Assembly: GCA_013289695.1 (NCBI GenBank) | Contig: JABCZK010000011.1 | Location: forward strand, 1 to 64,000 | Source: Acidobacteriota bacterium | Lineage (GTDB): Bacteria > Acidobacteriota > Terriglobia > Acidiferrales > UBA7541 | Direction of reading: 5' to 3' | Length of the DNA: 64,000 nucleotides | Shown here: positions 1 to 7,850 of the stretch, one piece after another | Position numbering within the stretch: position 1 is the first letter of the stretch | Layout of the letters: each line of letters starts with the position of its first letter | Translations under genes and position numbers: made by a program | Notes under the pieces: model-generated | Database searches by the model: none | What the model was told of the DNA's origin: nothing | The model's input: the letters and a program-made list of their open reading frames with translations, nothing else

Positions 1-87
1 TGGAGAACTGATCAGCTTCTCCACCTGCTCCTGCGTTTTATGGCAGAAGGAACAGCGTAACGGCTCTTCCGGTGTGAACCGTTTCAC
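1..87 (-). CDS. clpX: ATP-dependent Clp protease ATP-binding subunit ClpX, N-terminal fragment
   Basis: Only the first 29 codons are inside the window; the gene continues past the left edge. The GTG start at 87 has a GAGGG ribosome-binding site about 8 bases upstream and an in-frame TAA two codons before it, which fixes the start. The visible residues include CSFC followed by HKTQEQVEKLIS, the first half of the ClpX zinc-binding domain (Cys12 and Cys15 are two of the four zinc ligands). ClpX is the hexameric AAA+ unfoldase that feeds substrates to ClpP; the zinc domain dimerises and binds adaptors. It lies 123 bases after clpP on the same strand, completing the tig-clpP-clpX order common in bacteria. 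Too short for the ORF predictions but secure. Confidence 0.93.
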   Translation of the reverse strand, partial: MKRFTPEEPLRCSFCHKTQEQVEKLISSP

Positions 88-210
88 TGATTAGGCTCCC
101 TCGCTTCGGATTTCACCACACCCATAATGAATGTACCTTCCATTGTAAAACGGAAACCGGCGGGGCGGCAGGGATTCATCGGTTTGGATACTAACCCTTT
201 GGAACGGCAA

Positions 211-831
211 TTACCTGTGCTTCGTAATGATTTCGTCCACGATGCCGTACGCCTTCGCCTGTTCGGCCGTCATGATGAAATCGCGCTCCACGTCTCGCTC
301 GATTTTTTCCAGCGTTTGGCCCGTGTGGCCGGCTAGCAACCGATTGAGCGATTCGCGCGTGCGGATGATCTCTTTCGCATGAATATCGATGTCCGTCGCC
401 TGGCCTGATAGGCCGGACATCCACGGCTGGTGAATCAACACTCGTGAATTCGGCAGCGCGTAGCGCTTTTTCGGCGTGCCTGATGCGAGCAACACTGCCG
501 CGATCGAGGCGGACTGCCCGATGCAGTAGGTCACCACGTCGGGACGCACAAACTGCATCGTGTCATAAATCGCCATGCCGGCGGAAATCGAGCCGCCCGG
601 CGAATTGATGTACACCGAAATATCTTTCTCGGGATCTTCCGACGCCAGAAACAGGAGCTGCGCGGTCACCAGGTTCGCCACGTGGTCGTCAATCGGCGTA
701 CCAATGAAAATGATGTGGTCCTTCAGCAGCCGCGAATAAATGTCATAGGCCCGCTCGCCGCGGTTCGTCTGTTCGACGACCATGGGAACGAGCGTGGTGG
801 CGTACGGAGTCGCGTCGTCTGTATATTTCAT
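211..831 (-). CDS. clpP: ATP-dependent Clp protease proteolytic subunit ClpP
   Basis: 206 residues, normal length for ClpP, the tetradecameric cytoplasmic serine peptidase that degrades proteins unfolded by ClpX or ClpA. The catalytic triad is complete: Ser109 in GQSAS, His134 in LIHQP and Asp184 in ERDVERD, with the expected spacing. The NSPGGS oxyanion-side motif (residues 76-81) and the handle helix [10 protein letters not shown] are also present. It begins 39 bases after the trigger factor stop and precedes clpX, so the three are probably one transcript from the promoter at 2283-2311. Nothing suggests inactivity. Confidence 0.98.
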   Translation of the reverse strand: MKYTDDATPYATTLVPMVVEQTNRGERAYDIYSRLLKDHIIFIGTPIDDHVANLVTAQLLFLASEDPEKDISVYINSPGGSISAGMAIYDTMQFVRPDVVTYCIGQSASIAAVLLASGTPKKRYALPNSRVLIHQPWMSGLSGQATDIDIHAKEIIRTRESLNRLLAGHTGQTLEKIERDVERDFIMTAEQAKAYGIVDEIITKHR

Positions 832-870
832 TGGAAGTGTCTTTGCGCGCTGAGGAGCCCGAACCAGATA

Positions 871-2160
871 TTACTCTTCACGTTTGGCTGTCTTCTCGAT
901 TCGGGTATTGCTGTAGAGCCACTCGATTGTTTTGTCGCTTCGCAACTTCGACTTCATCCTATCGAGCGCTCCCTGCTTTGTCAAGCGAGCCCGCAGCGAC
1001 GTTGCCGATTCGCCACTGTGTTCCGCCAGCGCATTTATTTCCCTTTCGACGTCTTCGTCGGTTGCTTCGATTTTTTCCGCGTCCGCGATCCGGTCAATGA
1101 TCAGCTCAGCCTTCACGTCGTCCACCGCGCGATCGTGCTGGCTCTTCCGGAGCGACACCCAATCCACGTTTACGGCGCGGGGGTCCACTCCCTGGGATGC
1201 CAGTGACCGGACCGTGCGCTCCAGGCGGACATCCATCTGATGCTCGACCAGCGCTTCCGGAACCGGAAAATCATGCTTCTTTACCAGCGTTTCCAGGATC
1301 TTCTCGCGCGCTTGCGCGGACTGGCGCGCTTCTTTCTCGGCTTCCAGGTTGTCCTGGATCTTCTTGCGCAGCTCGGCGACCGTCGCGACGCCGCCCGCTT
1401 CCTTGGCCACGTCTACCGCAAATTCGTCATTCAGCTCGGGCAGCTTCTTTTCCTTGATCGCTTGCACTTCTACCGTGTAGTCGTAGGTCTTGCCCTTGAG
1501 CTTCTCGTCCGGATAATCATCGGGATATTTGGCCTGGAATTTCTTGGTCTCTCCGGGAGTCGCGCCGCGCAGATTTTCGGTGAAGCTCTCTAGCGTTTCC
1601 TCGGCGCCGATGTGGCACATGATGTTGTCGGCTTCGACGGGCTCGCCGCCGCCCTCGGGCATGCCGGAGAGTTTCAGCAGCGCGTAGTCGCCGTCTTTTG
1701 CCGCGTGGCCTCCTACGGGAACGAATGTCGCGGCGCGCTCGCGCATTTCCTCAATGACTTCGTCAACCTTGGCGTCGCCCGCTTCCACTTCGTCCACGTG
1801 AACTTCCAGGCCCTTGTAATCGCCCAGCTCGAATTCCGGAAGAACTTCGAATATCGCGCGGAACTTCAGCGGCTCGCCCTCTTTGAATTCGACCTTATCG
1901 ACTTCGGGGCGGGTTACCGGAACCAACTTCTTTTCGTCGAGCGCCTTTTCCAGGTATTCCGGCACGAGCGATTGCACTACTTCGCCCTGGATATCCTCGG
2001 CGAAGCGCCGGCGGATTAGGGTGACCGGCGCCTTGCCCGGACGGAAGCCGGGAATGCGCGCTACACGCGCCAGATCTCGCTCCACTTTCTGACTGGCTTT
2101 GCTGACAACCTCGGCTGGAATTTCCAGCTCGATTTCACGTTTGCAGGTTGATTCGGTCAT
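871..2160 (-). CDS. tig: Trigger factor, ribosome-associated chaperone and prolyl isomerase
   Basis: About 429 residues from the ATG at 2160. An upstream in-frame ATG at 2193 would add 11 residues, but family members start close to the ELEIPAE segment, so 2160 is preferred. The ribosome-docking signature appears as GFRPGKAP at residues 38-45 (GFRxGKxP in the family). An FKBP-type peptidyl-prolyl isomerase domain follows at roughly residues 155-240, then the helical C-terminal chaperone arms. Trigger factor binds ribosomal protein L23 at the exit tunnel and shelters nascent chains. First gene of the tig-clpP-clpX operon. No strong Shine-Dalgarno sequence is visible before either start. Confidence 0.97.
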   Translation of the reverse strand: MTESTCKREIELEIPAEVVSKASQKVERDLARVARIPGFRPGKAPVTLIRRRFAEDIQGEVVQSLVPEYLEKALDEKKLVPVTRPEVDKVEFKEGEPLKFRAIFEVLPEFELGDYKGLEVHVDEVEAGDAKVDEVIEEMRERAATFVPVGGHAAKDGDYALLKLSGMPEGGGEPVEADNIMCHIGAEETLESFTENLRGATPGETKKFQAKYPDDYPDEKLKGKTYDYTVEVQAIKEKKLPELNDEFAVDVAKEAGGVATVAELRKKIQDNLEAEKEARQSAQAREKILETLVKKHDFPVPEALVEHQMDVRLERTVRSLASQGVDPRAVNVDWVSLRKSQHDRAVDDVKAELIIDRIADAEKIEATDEDVEREINALAEHSGESATSLRARLTKQGALDRMKSKLRSDKTIEWLYSNTRIEKTAKREE

Positions 2161-2282
2161 GGGATTTTTTGCAGGGGAAGGACCGCGGAACACCCTGTTT
2201 CCAATCTGCCTTTCACCTGATCGAAATTCGAGAAGGAGGACGGCAGGGAAGTGCGGCCATAGGCAACCGCATCAGAAACTCC

Positions 2283-2311
2283 AGTATAAAGAAACTGTAA
2301 GCGCTCGTCAA
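2283..2311 (-). promoter_or_regulatory. Sigma70-type promoter for tig-clpP-clpX
   Basis: On the minus strand TTGACG (2311-2306) and TATACT (2288-2283) are separated by exactly 17 bases. Both hexamers are 5/6 matches to consensus. The predicted transcript would start near 2276 and carry a leader of about 115 bases before the tig ATG. No heat-shock operator of the CIRCE type was seen next to it. Confidence 0.75.
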
Positions 2312-2434
2312 CGCCGATTGGGACGGAAATAAAATGTCGATTTGCGGGCGAAGCGCGTTGCGCCGCGCGTCCGTCCCGGCGTGTTTGCAGCGAATCGGGG
2401 AACAAGCGCTATACTGCCAGCGGGGAGGGCCAAG

Positions 2435-2629
2435 ATGAACCCGCCAAACGAAGAAGCCGCCGCGCAATTGAAACGCGAGCATGAGGCCGCCAAGCACAGA
2501 TTGGAATCGCTCCGAGAAGAAGCGCGCAAGTTGGGCCAGGAATTCGAAGAGAAATTGAAACCGGAAATATTGGAAGCAGAAGTGGAACTGACCCGCCTCA
2601 GCGGCATGCTGGGACAAATCGGGCTGTAG
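2435..2629 (+). CDS. Small charged coiled-coil protein of unknown function
   Basis: 64 residues from an ATG with a GGGGAGGG ribosome-binding site about 7 bases upstream; an in-frame extension back to 2342 lacks such support. The sequence is almost entirely helical and rich in Glu, Lys and Leu, with heptad-like spacing across residues 8-55, so a short coiled coil is likely. No catalytic motif, signal peptide or membrane segment. A TATACT hexamer at 2410-2415 could be its -10 box. It points away from the tig operon and toward tRNA-Leu on the other strand. I do not recognise the family; the coding call rests on the good ribosome-binding site and composition. Confidence 0.6.
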   Translation: MNPPNEEAAAQLKREHEAAKHRLESLREEARKLGQEFEEKLKPEILEAEVELTRLSGMLGQIGL

Positions 2630-2664
2630 CGATTCGCGTTCAGAAGGTGAATTCGCACGAAGAG

Positions 2665-2748
2665 TGCGGAAGAAGGGACTCGAACCCCTACGGCCTTTCG
2701 GCCACCAGCTCCTAAGGCTGGCGCGTCTGCCAATTCCGCCACTTCCGC
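2665..2748 (-). tRNA. tRNA-Leu (anticodon UAG)
   Basis: 84 bases fold as a type II tRNA: acceptor stem GCGGAAG/CTTCCGC, anticodon stem CCAGC/GCTGG around loop CUUAGGA giving anticodon UAG, a long variable arm GGCCGAAAGGCC, T loop GTTCGAGTC and discriminator A. The 3' CCA is not encoded (CTC follows). A TATACT hexamer preceded by TGT (extended -10, plus-strand 2761-2766) lies just upstream. Confidence 0.97.
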
Positions 2749-2760
2749 AGTGGGATCCAA

Positions 2761-2769
2761 AGTATAACA
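2761..2769 (-). promoter_or_regulatory. Probable extended -10 promoter of tRNA-Leu
   Basis: TGTTATACT on the minus strand, 12 bases before the mature tRNA 5' end, fits an extended -10 element. No convincing -35 hexamer lies 17 bases further upstream. Confidence 0.5.
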
Positions 2770-2932
2770 TTTGCGCTGGATTTCACGCGTTCACGCTTCG
2801 GCATCATGAGTGACATCGCAAACTCCGCGCACCCCGGGCGTTCTTCTCGTTTGTGCTTGCGCCAGCACCGGGCTTTTGCTAGGCTCCGCGCCAAATGCCA
2901 AACCGGGACGCCAAATCTTCGGGAGGGACTTC

Positions 2933-3391
2933 GTGCCACACTGCACTAAGTGCGGAACCATGGTTGCCGACAACGTGGGGTTCTGCCCCGGTTGCGGCGC
3001 GCCGCAGGCGGCGGGAGTAGCGCCCGCCATGGCTCCCGCTGCCGGCACGCAATCAGGTCTATCCGAAAATGTTGCCGGGCTGCTGTGCTATTTGCTGGGC
3101 TGGGTTACCGGGCTGATATTCTTTTTGACGGATAAGCGCCCGTTTGTCCGTTTCCACGCGGCGCAATCCATCGTCGTATTCGGTGGCCTGATGGTCATCC
3201 GCATAGTACTGACGATGCTGTTCGTTTCATCGGGACTGGCAGGGTTCTCGATGGGCCTGGGACTCGTCTGGCTCGTCTCGGTAGTGGGCTTTGTGCTTTG
3301 GATACTGCTTATGGTCAAGGCGTACCAGGGCGAAAGGTTTCGCATCCCACTCGCTGCTGATCTGGCCGATCAAATCTTCGGAAAGTCCTAA
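2933..3391 (+). CDS. Zinc-ribbon membrane protein, DUF4870-like
   Basis: The GTG at 2933 has GGGAGG six to seven bases upstream and places the zinc ribbon at the N-terminus, so it is preferred over the longer frame starting at 2810. The 152-residue product starts with CTKCG...CPGCG (a two-CxxC zinc ribbon), then an Ala/Pro linker, then about three hydrophobic segments with the motif RPFVRFHAAQS in the first loop. This layout matches DUF4870-type small membrane proteins, whose function is unknown. The ribbon would face the cytoplasm. It stands alone between two convergently or distantly placed genes. Confidence 0.8.
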   Translation: MPHCTKCGTMVADNVGFCPGCGAPQAAGVAPAMAPAAGTQSGLSENVAGLLCYLLGWVTGLIFFLTDKRPFVRFHAAQSIVVFGGLMVIRIVLTMLFVSSGLAGFSMGLGLVWLVSVVGFVLWILLMVKAYQGERFRIPLAADLADQIFGKS

Positions 3392-3601
3392 CTCGATCCG
3401 CGACGACAGTTCCTTCCGACACGGCCTGGTTTTCTATAGCGCCACCCAGGCTTGCCTAATTCCCATCACGGGAAGATCGCAAGGTTCCCAATTGCGGCCG
3501 CGGAATCCGCTCTCGCTCGCTCTCGTTCGCTCTTGACATTAGCCAACTGAACGTCCATCGTTGTTGGCTTTCCCCTGCGCGGGGATGGTCAGGAGAGGGA
3601 A

Positions 3602-4561
3602 TTGAAGGTCCGGGTTTGCTTCCACGATAAATGCTTCGACGGAGCCTCCTCCGCCGCGATTTTCACCCGCTTTTACAAGGAGCGTATCAGCCCCGCAGCC
3701 GAATTCTTCTACACCGGAATGACGCACAAAGCCTCCCAGCCCTTCGAGGACGGCACATTTGACGGCGACGAGAACGCCATCGTGGATTTTAAGTATTCCA
3801 GCTCGCCGCGGCTCACCTGGTGGTTCGATCATCATCAGAGTGCTTTTCTGACACCCGCCGACGCCGAACATTTTCGCCAAGACCACTCCGGCAAGAAGTT
3901 TTACGATCCCACCTACAAATCCTGCACCAAGTTTCTGGCCACCATTGCGTCGGAGAAATTCGGGTTTGACGCTAAGCCGCTCGCCAATCTGATTCACTGG
4001 GGCGACATCATTGATGGAGCGCAATTCGCCTCGCCCGCGGACGCCGTCAGCCTGACGGAACCCGCCACGCAATTGGCCTTGGTGATCGAGGCTGCGCCCG
4101 AAGCCGAACTGGTGCCCAAGCTGATCCCGCACTTGGCCTATCGGTCGCTGGCGGAAATGGTCGAATTGCCCATCGTGAAAAAATATCTGGGTCCGCTGCT
4201 CGAGCGTCATCGCAAGTCGCTGGACGTGTTCCGCGAGCGCGCTGATTTTCGCGCTGGCGTAATCTTTTTCGATGTCAGCGATTTGGATCTCGAGGGCTAC
4301 AACAAATTCGTGCCGTACTTTTTGTTTCCGGATGCGCTCTACTCCGTCGGTGTGAGCGCGTCGCCGCTGCGTTCCAAAGTCTCGGTGGGCACCAATCCCT
4401 GGAAGGAAGCGTCCGCGGACATAAATCTGGCTTCACTGTGCGAAAAGTACGGCGGTGGTGGTCATGCGCGCGTGGCAGCCATCTCGCTGGGTCCCGGCGA
4501 CCTGGTTCGCGCCCGGCAAGTGGCTCAGGAAATTGCCGCTACCCTGCGCCGGCACAAATAG
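3602..4561 (+). CDS. DHH-superfamily phosphoesterase
   Basis: 319 residues from a TTG start preceded by GGAGAGGG. Conserved metal-binding elements are visible: HDKCFDGASSA at residues 8-18 (motif I) and FDHHQSAF at 75-82, which contains the name-giving DHH triad. A C-terminal GGGGHARVAA (about residue 282) is the DHHA1 substrate-binding motif. Family members are Mn-dependent phosphodiesterases acting on short RNA (NrnA/NrnB) or cyclic dinucleotides; the sequence does not decide the substrate. Cytoplasmic, no signal peptide. It ends about 100 bases before tRNA-Lys and is apparently monocistronic. Confidence 0.85.
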   Translation: MKVRVCFHDKCFDGASSAAIFTRFYKERISPAAEFFYTGMTHKASQPFEDGTFDGDENAIVDFKYSSSPRLTWWFDHHQSAFLTPADAEHFRQDHSGKKFYDPTYKSCTKFLATIASEKFGFDAKPLANLIHWGDIIDGAQFASPADAVSLTEPATQLALVIEAAPEAELVPKLIPHLAYRSLAEMVELPIVKKYLGPLLERHRKSLDVFRERADFRAGVIFFDVSDLDLEGYNKFVPYFLFPDALYSVGVSASPLRSKVSVGTNPWKEASADINLASLCEKYGGGGHARVAAISLGPGDLVRARQVAQEIAATLRRHK

Positions 4562-4626
4562 CCCCATCCGCGTGAAGTAAAGCGGCGTTGCAAGCGCTGC
4601 AGCGCTCTTGCGATCAGCGGCGGCTG

Positions 4627-4655
4627 TTGGGTGCGGTATTCACTCGTGTTACAAT
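4627..4655 (+). promoter_or_regulatory. Probable promoter of tRNA-Lys
   Basis: TTGGGT (4627-4632) and TACAAT (4650-4655) are separated by 17 bases and sit 10 bases before the mature tRNA 5' end. The -10 box is preceded by TG in the extended position. Confidence 0.55.
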
Positions 4656-4665
4656 TTTTTTCAGT

Positions 4666-4740
4666 GGGCCGGTAGCTCAATGGTAGAGCAGCTGCCTCTT
4701 AAGCAGCGGGTTGGAGGTTCGAGTCCTCCCCGGCTCACCA
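4666..4740 (+). tRNA. tRNA-Lys (anticodon CUU), island integration site
   Basis: 75 bases including an encoded 3' CCA. Acceptor stem GGGCCGG/CCGGCTC, anticodon stem GCTGC/GCAGC with loop CTCTTAA giving CUU, T loop GTTCGAGTC. The 3' part from base 4696 onward is repeated perfectly at 11811-11858, so the gene is the attachment site of the adjacent island. The tRNA stays intact because the element carries or regenerates the 3' half. Confidence 0.97.
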
Positions 4741-5882
4741 CTTATTTTCAATAAGTTAGCCTCTTCTGATTTGTCCGATACATAAAACTGTGCCCAATTT
4801 TGTGCCACACCTGGCTCAAAATCTGTCCCGCTCAGGTTGTCTACTGCGTGCCGTTTGGCTTCCATCCGAATGTGCGAGTATCGCTCCATCATTGCTCGGG
4901 AGACGTGCCCTGCAAGGGCCATGACGGTCGAGTCTGAGGCTTGAGACTCCGCGAGACGCGAGATGAAGGTGTGCCGTAGGTCATGAAAGCGGCAAGCGAC
5001 GCCAGCGGCCTTGCGTGCACTCTCCCAAGCCACTCTCCAGCGGTGCGTCTGTTCAGTAGGGATAATCTCATACGCGCAAGGCTTGCGATCATTTCCGGCA
5101 AGGCCGTACTTCTCGTGCGGGAAGACGTAATGCTCCGGCTGTGCGCCGGTGAACAGACCGCGCCACTGCTTAAGCATGGCGATTGCGCGAGGATTGAGGG
5201 GAATCGCCCTTCCCGTACCAGCTTGGGTCTTTGATTTACCGACCGTCAAGGCGGTCCCCAGGAAGTCCACTTGCGCCCATGTGAGGCCGCGAATTTCGCT
5301 AACCCGCATACCCGTATTGAGGGCCAGCAACACGACTGGGTATAGGCTTCGGCACCGGCTTTTTGAGGCCGCACCGAGAAGACGCGACTCCTCATCCGCC
5401 GATAAGGCTCTTCCGGGTGAGGGGTTTTCTTTGAGGAAATCCACGTCGCCGGAGATCGACTCCCACATTTTGTTACGTCGCAGAATACTTCGCAGGACGC
5501 CCATTTCAAGATTGACAGTGCGATTGCTCACCCCGTCACGTTTCCGGCGCGTCTGATAGGCCGCTAGGTCTCCTGCTGACAGGTCGCAAAGCAATTGCTT
5601 GCCAAAGTCCGTTGAGAGCTGAGAAATCGCAAGTTTGTAGCTACGTTCGGTCGAGGGAGCTATGTTCGTGCGCGTCTTAAGCCAATCTGCGGCGGCGATG
5701 GAGAACAGCGGTGGCAGTTTGCGCCGTTTGATCTGATTCCAGCTTTCTTCCAGTGCGCGCCTTCGGATTCGTTCCGCGTCTTTCGCGACAGTTTTGCTGT
5801 CGCTCTTCGAAGATTCGCGAATCACCTGACCCGCGAAGCGAAATTTGTAACACCAAACATCTCCGCGTCTGTAAACACTCAT
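4677..5882 (-). CDS. Tyrosine recombinase (island integrase)
   Basis: 401 residues. An N-terminal SAM-like core-binding domain (about residues 50-150) precedes the phage-integrase catalytic domain with Arg in NTGMRVSEIRGL (about 192), HDLRH (about 302), LAGH (about 326) and the nucleophile Tyr in MERYSHI (about 334). It catalyses site-specific integration and excision. The open frame does not stop until inside the antisense of tRNA-Lys; the last 20 or so residues are therefore just the reverse reading of the tRNA, as is common for tRNA-targeting integrases. The ATG at 5882 overlaps the stop of the small upstream gene (ATGA), implying translational coupling. Confidence 0.95.
   Translation of the reverse strand: MSVYRRGDVWCYKFRFAGQVIRESSKSDSKTVAKDAERIRRRALEESWNQIKRRKLPPLFSIAAADWLKTRTNIAPSTERSYKLAISQLSTDFGKQLLCDLSAGDLAAYQTRRKRDGVSNRTVNLEMGVLRSILRRNKMWESISGDVDFLKENPSPGRALSADEESRLLGAASKSRCRSLYPVVLLALNTGMRVSEIRGLTWAQVDFLGTALTVGKSKTQAGTGRAIPLNPRAIAMLKQWRGLFTGAQPEHYVFPHEKYGLAGNDRKPCAYEIIPTEQTHRWRVAWESARKAAGVACRFHDLRHTFISRLAESQASDSTVMALAGHVSRAMMERYSHIRMEAKRHAVDNLSGTDFEPGVAQNWAQFYVSDKSEEANLLKISGEPGRTRTSNPLLKRQLLYH
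4696..4743 (+). repeat. Left att direct repeat (attL-like)
   Basis: 48 bases, running from the anticodon loop of tRNA-Lys through CCA and three bases beyond, are identical to 11811-11858. Identity stops abruptly on both sides (C versus T before, A versus C after). This is the expected core crossover region of a tRNA-targeting tyrosine recombinase. Confidence 0.93.
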
Positions 5883-6034
5883 CGCGCACCGTCCTTTTTT
5901 GGTGGGCGTCCGCCCTTTCTCCCGTTCTCGCGAGCGATCTCTCGAATCCGCTCGATTCCAAAACGCTCGACACGCGCCGCATAGCTGCGCTTTCCGAGCC
6001 AGCTTGTGAATCTTTGAATGTCCTTCTTCCTCAT
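5879..6034 (-). CDS. 51-residue basic protein coupled to the integrase, possible recombination directionality factor
   Basis: A short frame starting at ATG 6034 and ending in TGA that overlaps the integrase ATG (ATGA). An AGGA element lies about 8 bases before the ATG. The product starts MRKKDIQRFTSWLGKRSY and ends with a basic GRKGGRPPKK tail. Small basic proteins encoded directly ahead of an integrase are often excisionases or integrase helpers, but I see no diagnostic helix-turn-helix here, so that role is inference from position. Overlap and ribosome-binding site support real translation. Confidence 0.6.
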   Translation of the reverse strand: MRKKDIQRFTSWLGKRSYAARVERFGIERIREIARENGRKGGRPPKKDGAR

Positions 6035-6077
6035 ACGAACAATCCTAATCTGTTTAGGTTTAATTTACAAGACCAAA

Positions 6078-6794
6078 ATGATAGAATTTGACGAGCGGCT
6101 AGCAAGCCAGAAACGGCTGGTAATTGTGGGCGCGACCGGAATGGTTGGTGGCTACACTCTTCGCTACGCCCTCGACCACCCCTCCGTCGCACGTGTGACG
6201 GCTATCGTGCGAAGAAAACTCGCCATCTCACATCCCAAGCTAATCGAGGTTCTGCACAAAGATTTCGCGGACTGCTCCTCGCTTGCGGAGGTGCTTTCGG
6301 CTCAGGACGCAGCGGCCTTTTGCCTGGGCGCTTACACCGGGGCGGTGACGGATGCCGAGCTTCGCAAGATAACCGTGGACTACACGGCCGAGTTCGCGCG
6401 AGTTCTCCACGCCGGCAGTCCCGAAGCGGCGTTCTCGTTCTTGAGTGGGAGTGGCGCGGACCCGACCGGCCGAAGCCGGATGTCTTTCGCGCGCTATAAG
6501 GGAGAGGCTGAGAACGCTCTACTCGCGGCTGGCTTCCCGCGCGTGTATCTGTTTCGGCCCGCCTACATCTACCCCGTCGAGCCTCGGAAGGAGCCGAATT
6601 TCACCTACCGCCTCATGCGCGCGATCTATCCTGCGTTTCGGATGCTGTTCCCCAACCAGGTGATTCGGGCCGACGACTTGGCGCGTGCCCTGGTGAACGT
6701 CGTCGTCCAGAAAACAGCGGAGCGCGAAATCCAGGTTTTCGAGAATCGTGACATCCGGGCAATGATCCCTTCGTTTCACGCGACCTCGGAGTGA
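6078..6794 (+). CDS. NAD(P)-binding short-chain/NmrA-like protein (HTATIP2-like)
   Basis: 238 residues from the ATG at 6078; a frame extension back to 6018 would add a hydrophobic stretch unlike the family. An N-terminal Rossmann fold shows GATGMVGG at about residues 18-25. Further conserved points are FSFLSGSGAD, the YKGEAE helix (the Tyr-x-x-x-Lys region in modified form) and LFRPAYIYP, which together resemble HTATIP2/YbjT-type atypical short-chain reductases. Substrate unknown. No strong ribosome-binding site. Island cargo, reading away from the integrase. Confidence 0.75.
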   Translation: MIEFDERLASQKRLVIVGATGMVGGYTLRYALDHPSVARVTAIVRRKLAISHPKLIEVLHKDFADCSSLAEVLSAQDAAAFCLGAYTGAVTDAELRKITVDYTAEFARVLHAGSPEAAFSFLSGSGADPTGRSRMSFARYKGEAENALLAAGFPRVYLFRPAYIYPVEPRKEPNFTYRLMRAIYPAFRMLFPNQVIRADDLARALVNVVVQKTAEREIQVFENRDIRAMIPSFHATSE

Positions 6795-6845
6795 CGCAAG
6801 CATTTCAGCAACTGCAAGAGGAGAGTGGGGGTTCTGGATGGCAGC

Positions 6846-7304
6846 ATGATACGAAGCCGCCACATCTGGGTCCTTGCGCCCGTTGGGCTCAGCCTGGTCG
6901 CTCTAGTCTGCACGATCATTATTTATCTGGTGCCACTCAGGGCTACGGTCAGCCTTATTCGTCGTGAAAGAAGGCGCGGTAATGTCGGCACGCCCTGAAC
7001 CGATCTGGGGATTTTTGCTCGTGTCGTGTTGTACGCATCTCTCACGCACCTGTTAGAGATTGCATTTTGGGGGCTATTGTTCATGCTTTGCGGAGAGTTT
7101 TCAGACTTCGGAACCGCCTTTTATCACTCAGCGGTGAACTACACGTCGCTTGGTTACGGTGATTTCCTCATGTCGCCGTCCTGGAGACTGTTGGGTCCGC
7201 TGGAAACGGCGAATGGAATGCTCCTGTTTGGAGCCTCGACCGCGATGGTCTTTGCAGTCATGCTGTGGCTGATTCAAGCTAGGTTTACGGATCTCAAGCC
7301 CTGA
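6846..7304 (+). pseudogene. Two-TM potassium-channel-like protein interrupted by an in-frame TGA
   Basis: From ATG 6846 a single reading frame encodes a hydrophobic helix (residues 8-30) and a basic loop, meets TGA at 6996-6998, and continues in the same frame to 7304. The second part contains an amphipathic helix, a hydrophobic segment, the pore signature SLGYGD (selectivity filter TxGYG) and a last membrane helix. Members of this Ion_trans_2-like family are about 150 residues with exactly this order, so the two parts look like one gene split by a nonsense mutation. A GTG at 7026 could start a truncated one-filter protein, but no good ribosome-binding site precedes it. A sequencing error at the TGA is possible. 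Confidence 0.65.
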
Positions 7305-7850
7305 AATATCTTTGGTAAAACGAGAACTCCATTTGTTCTGTCAGACGCAACAAGTGAGGCAATTCAAAGTCGCAGCCCGACCCTAGCAGCAACTACAGCA
7401 GTTTCTGCCCTCCAGCTTCTGAAGCTCAACCGATATTGCGGACAGGCAGAGGCAATCCATTTGGACGAAAAACGCTGGAGCCCTCCGGACAAATGCTGCA
7501 AGCAACGTCGCGATCCGACGAACTCTAGCCCAAATCACTCAGATAATCGCGGAGGTGTTCCAAACCGCCCCAGAGTAGAGCAATTTTCACAAATGAAATC
7601 TCACTCCCAGAAGCCGACATTCTCCGAACAGCCCGATCTCCGACGGAAAATTGGTCGGTCGATTTCTCTCTCAGGGCTGATCGGTTTGCCTACCCGCACC
7701 TTACCTCAGAAGCCAAGACGGTGATATATTCCTTCGAGGCGCGGGAGCTTTAGAGAGCGAGCGACTAAACCATTGCGTAGTTCGTTCAGCGTCACTGTTC
7801 CACCTGCAGCTTTTCCATAATGGCACACTTGGGCAGTCCGATAGGTAAAC
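7305..7850. other. Island intergenic region without a supported gene
   Basis: 545 bases between the channel remnant and the next gene. A frame at 7461-7724 has no ribosome-binding site, no hydrophobic or domain signature and unusual composition, so it is not called. No clear hairpin or promoter was found. Confidence 0.5.

Noticed and set aside
127..336. Plus-strand frame near the left end
   Set aside because: Antisense to the clpP 3' end and clpP-clpX spacer, no supporting signal.
4666..4740. C-terminal 20 residues of the integrase as a functional tail
   Set aside because: They are the reverse reading of tRNA-Lys; a common artefact of integrase genes that read into their att site.
7461..7724. 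87-residue frame in the island
   Set aside because: No ribosome-binding site, Ser/Pro/Arg-rich with no pattern; treated as non-coding.
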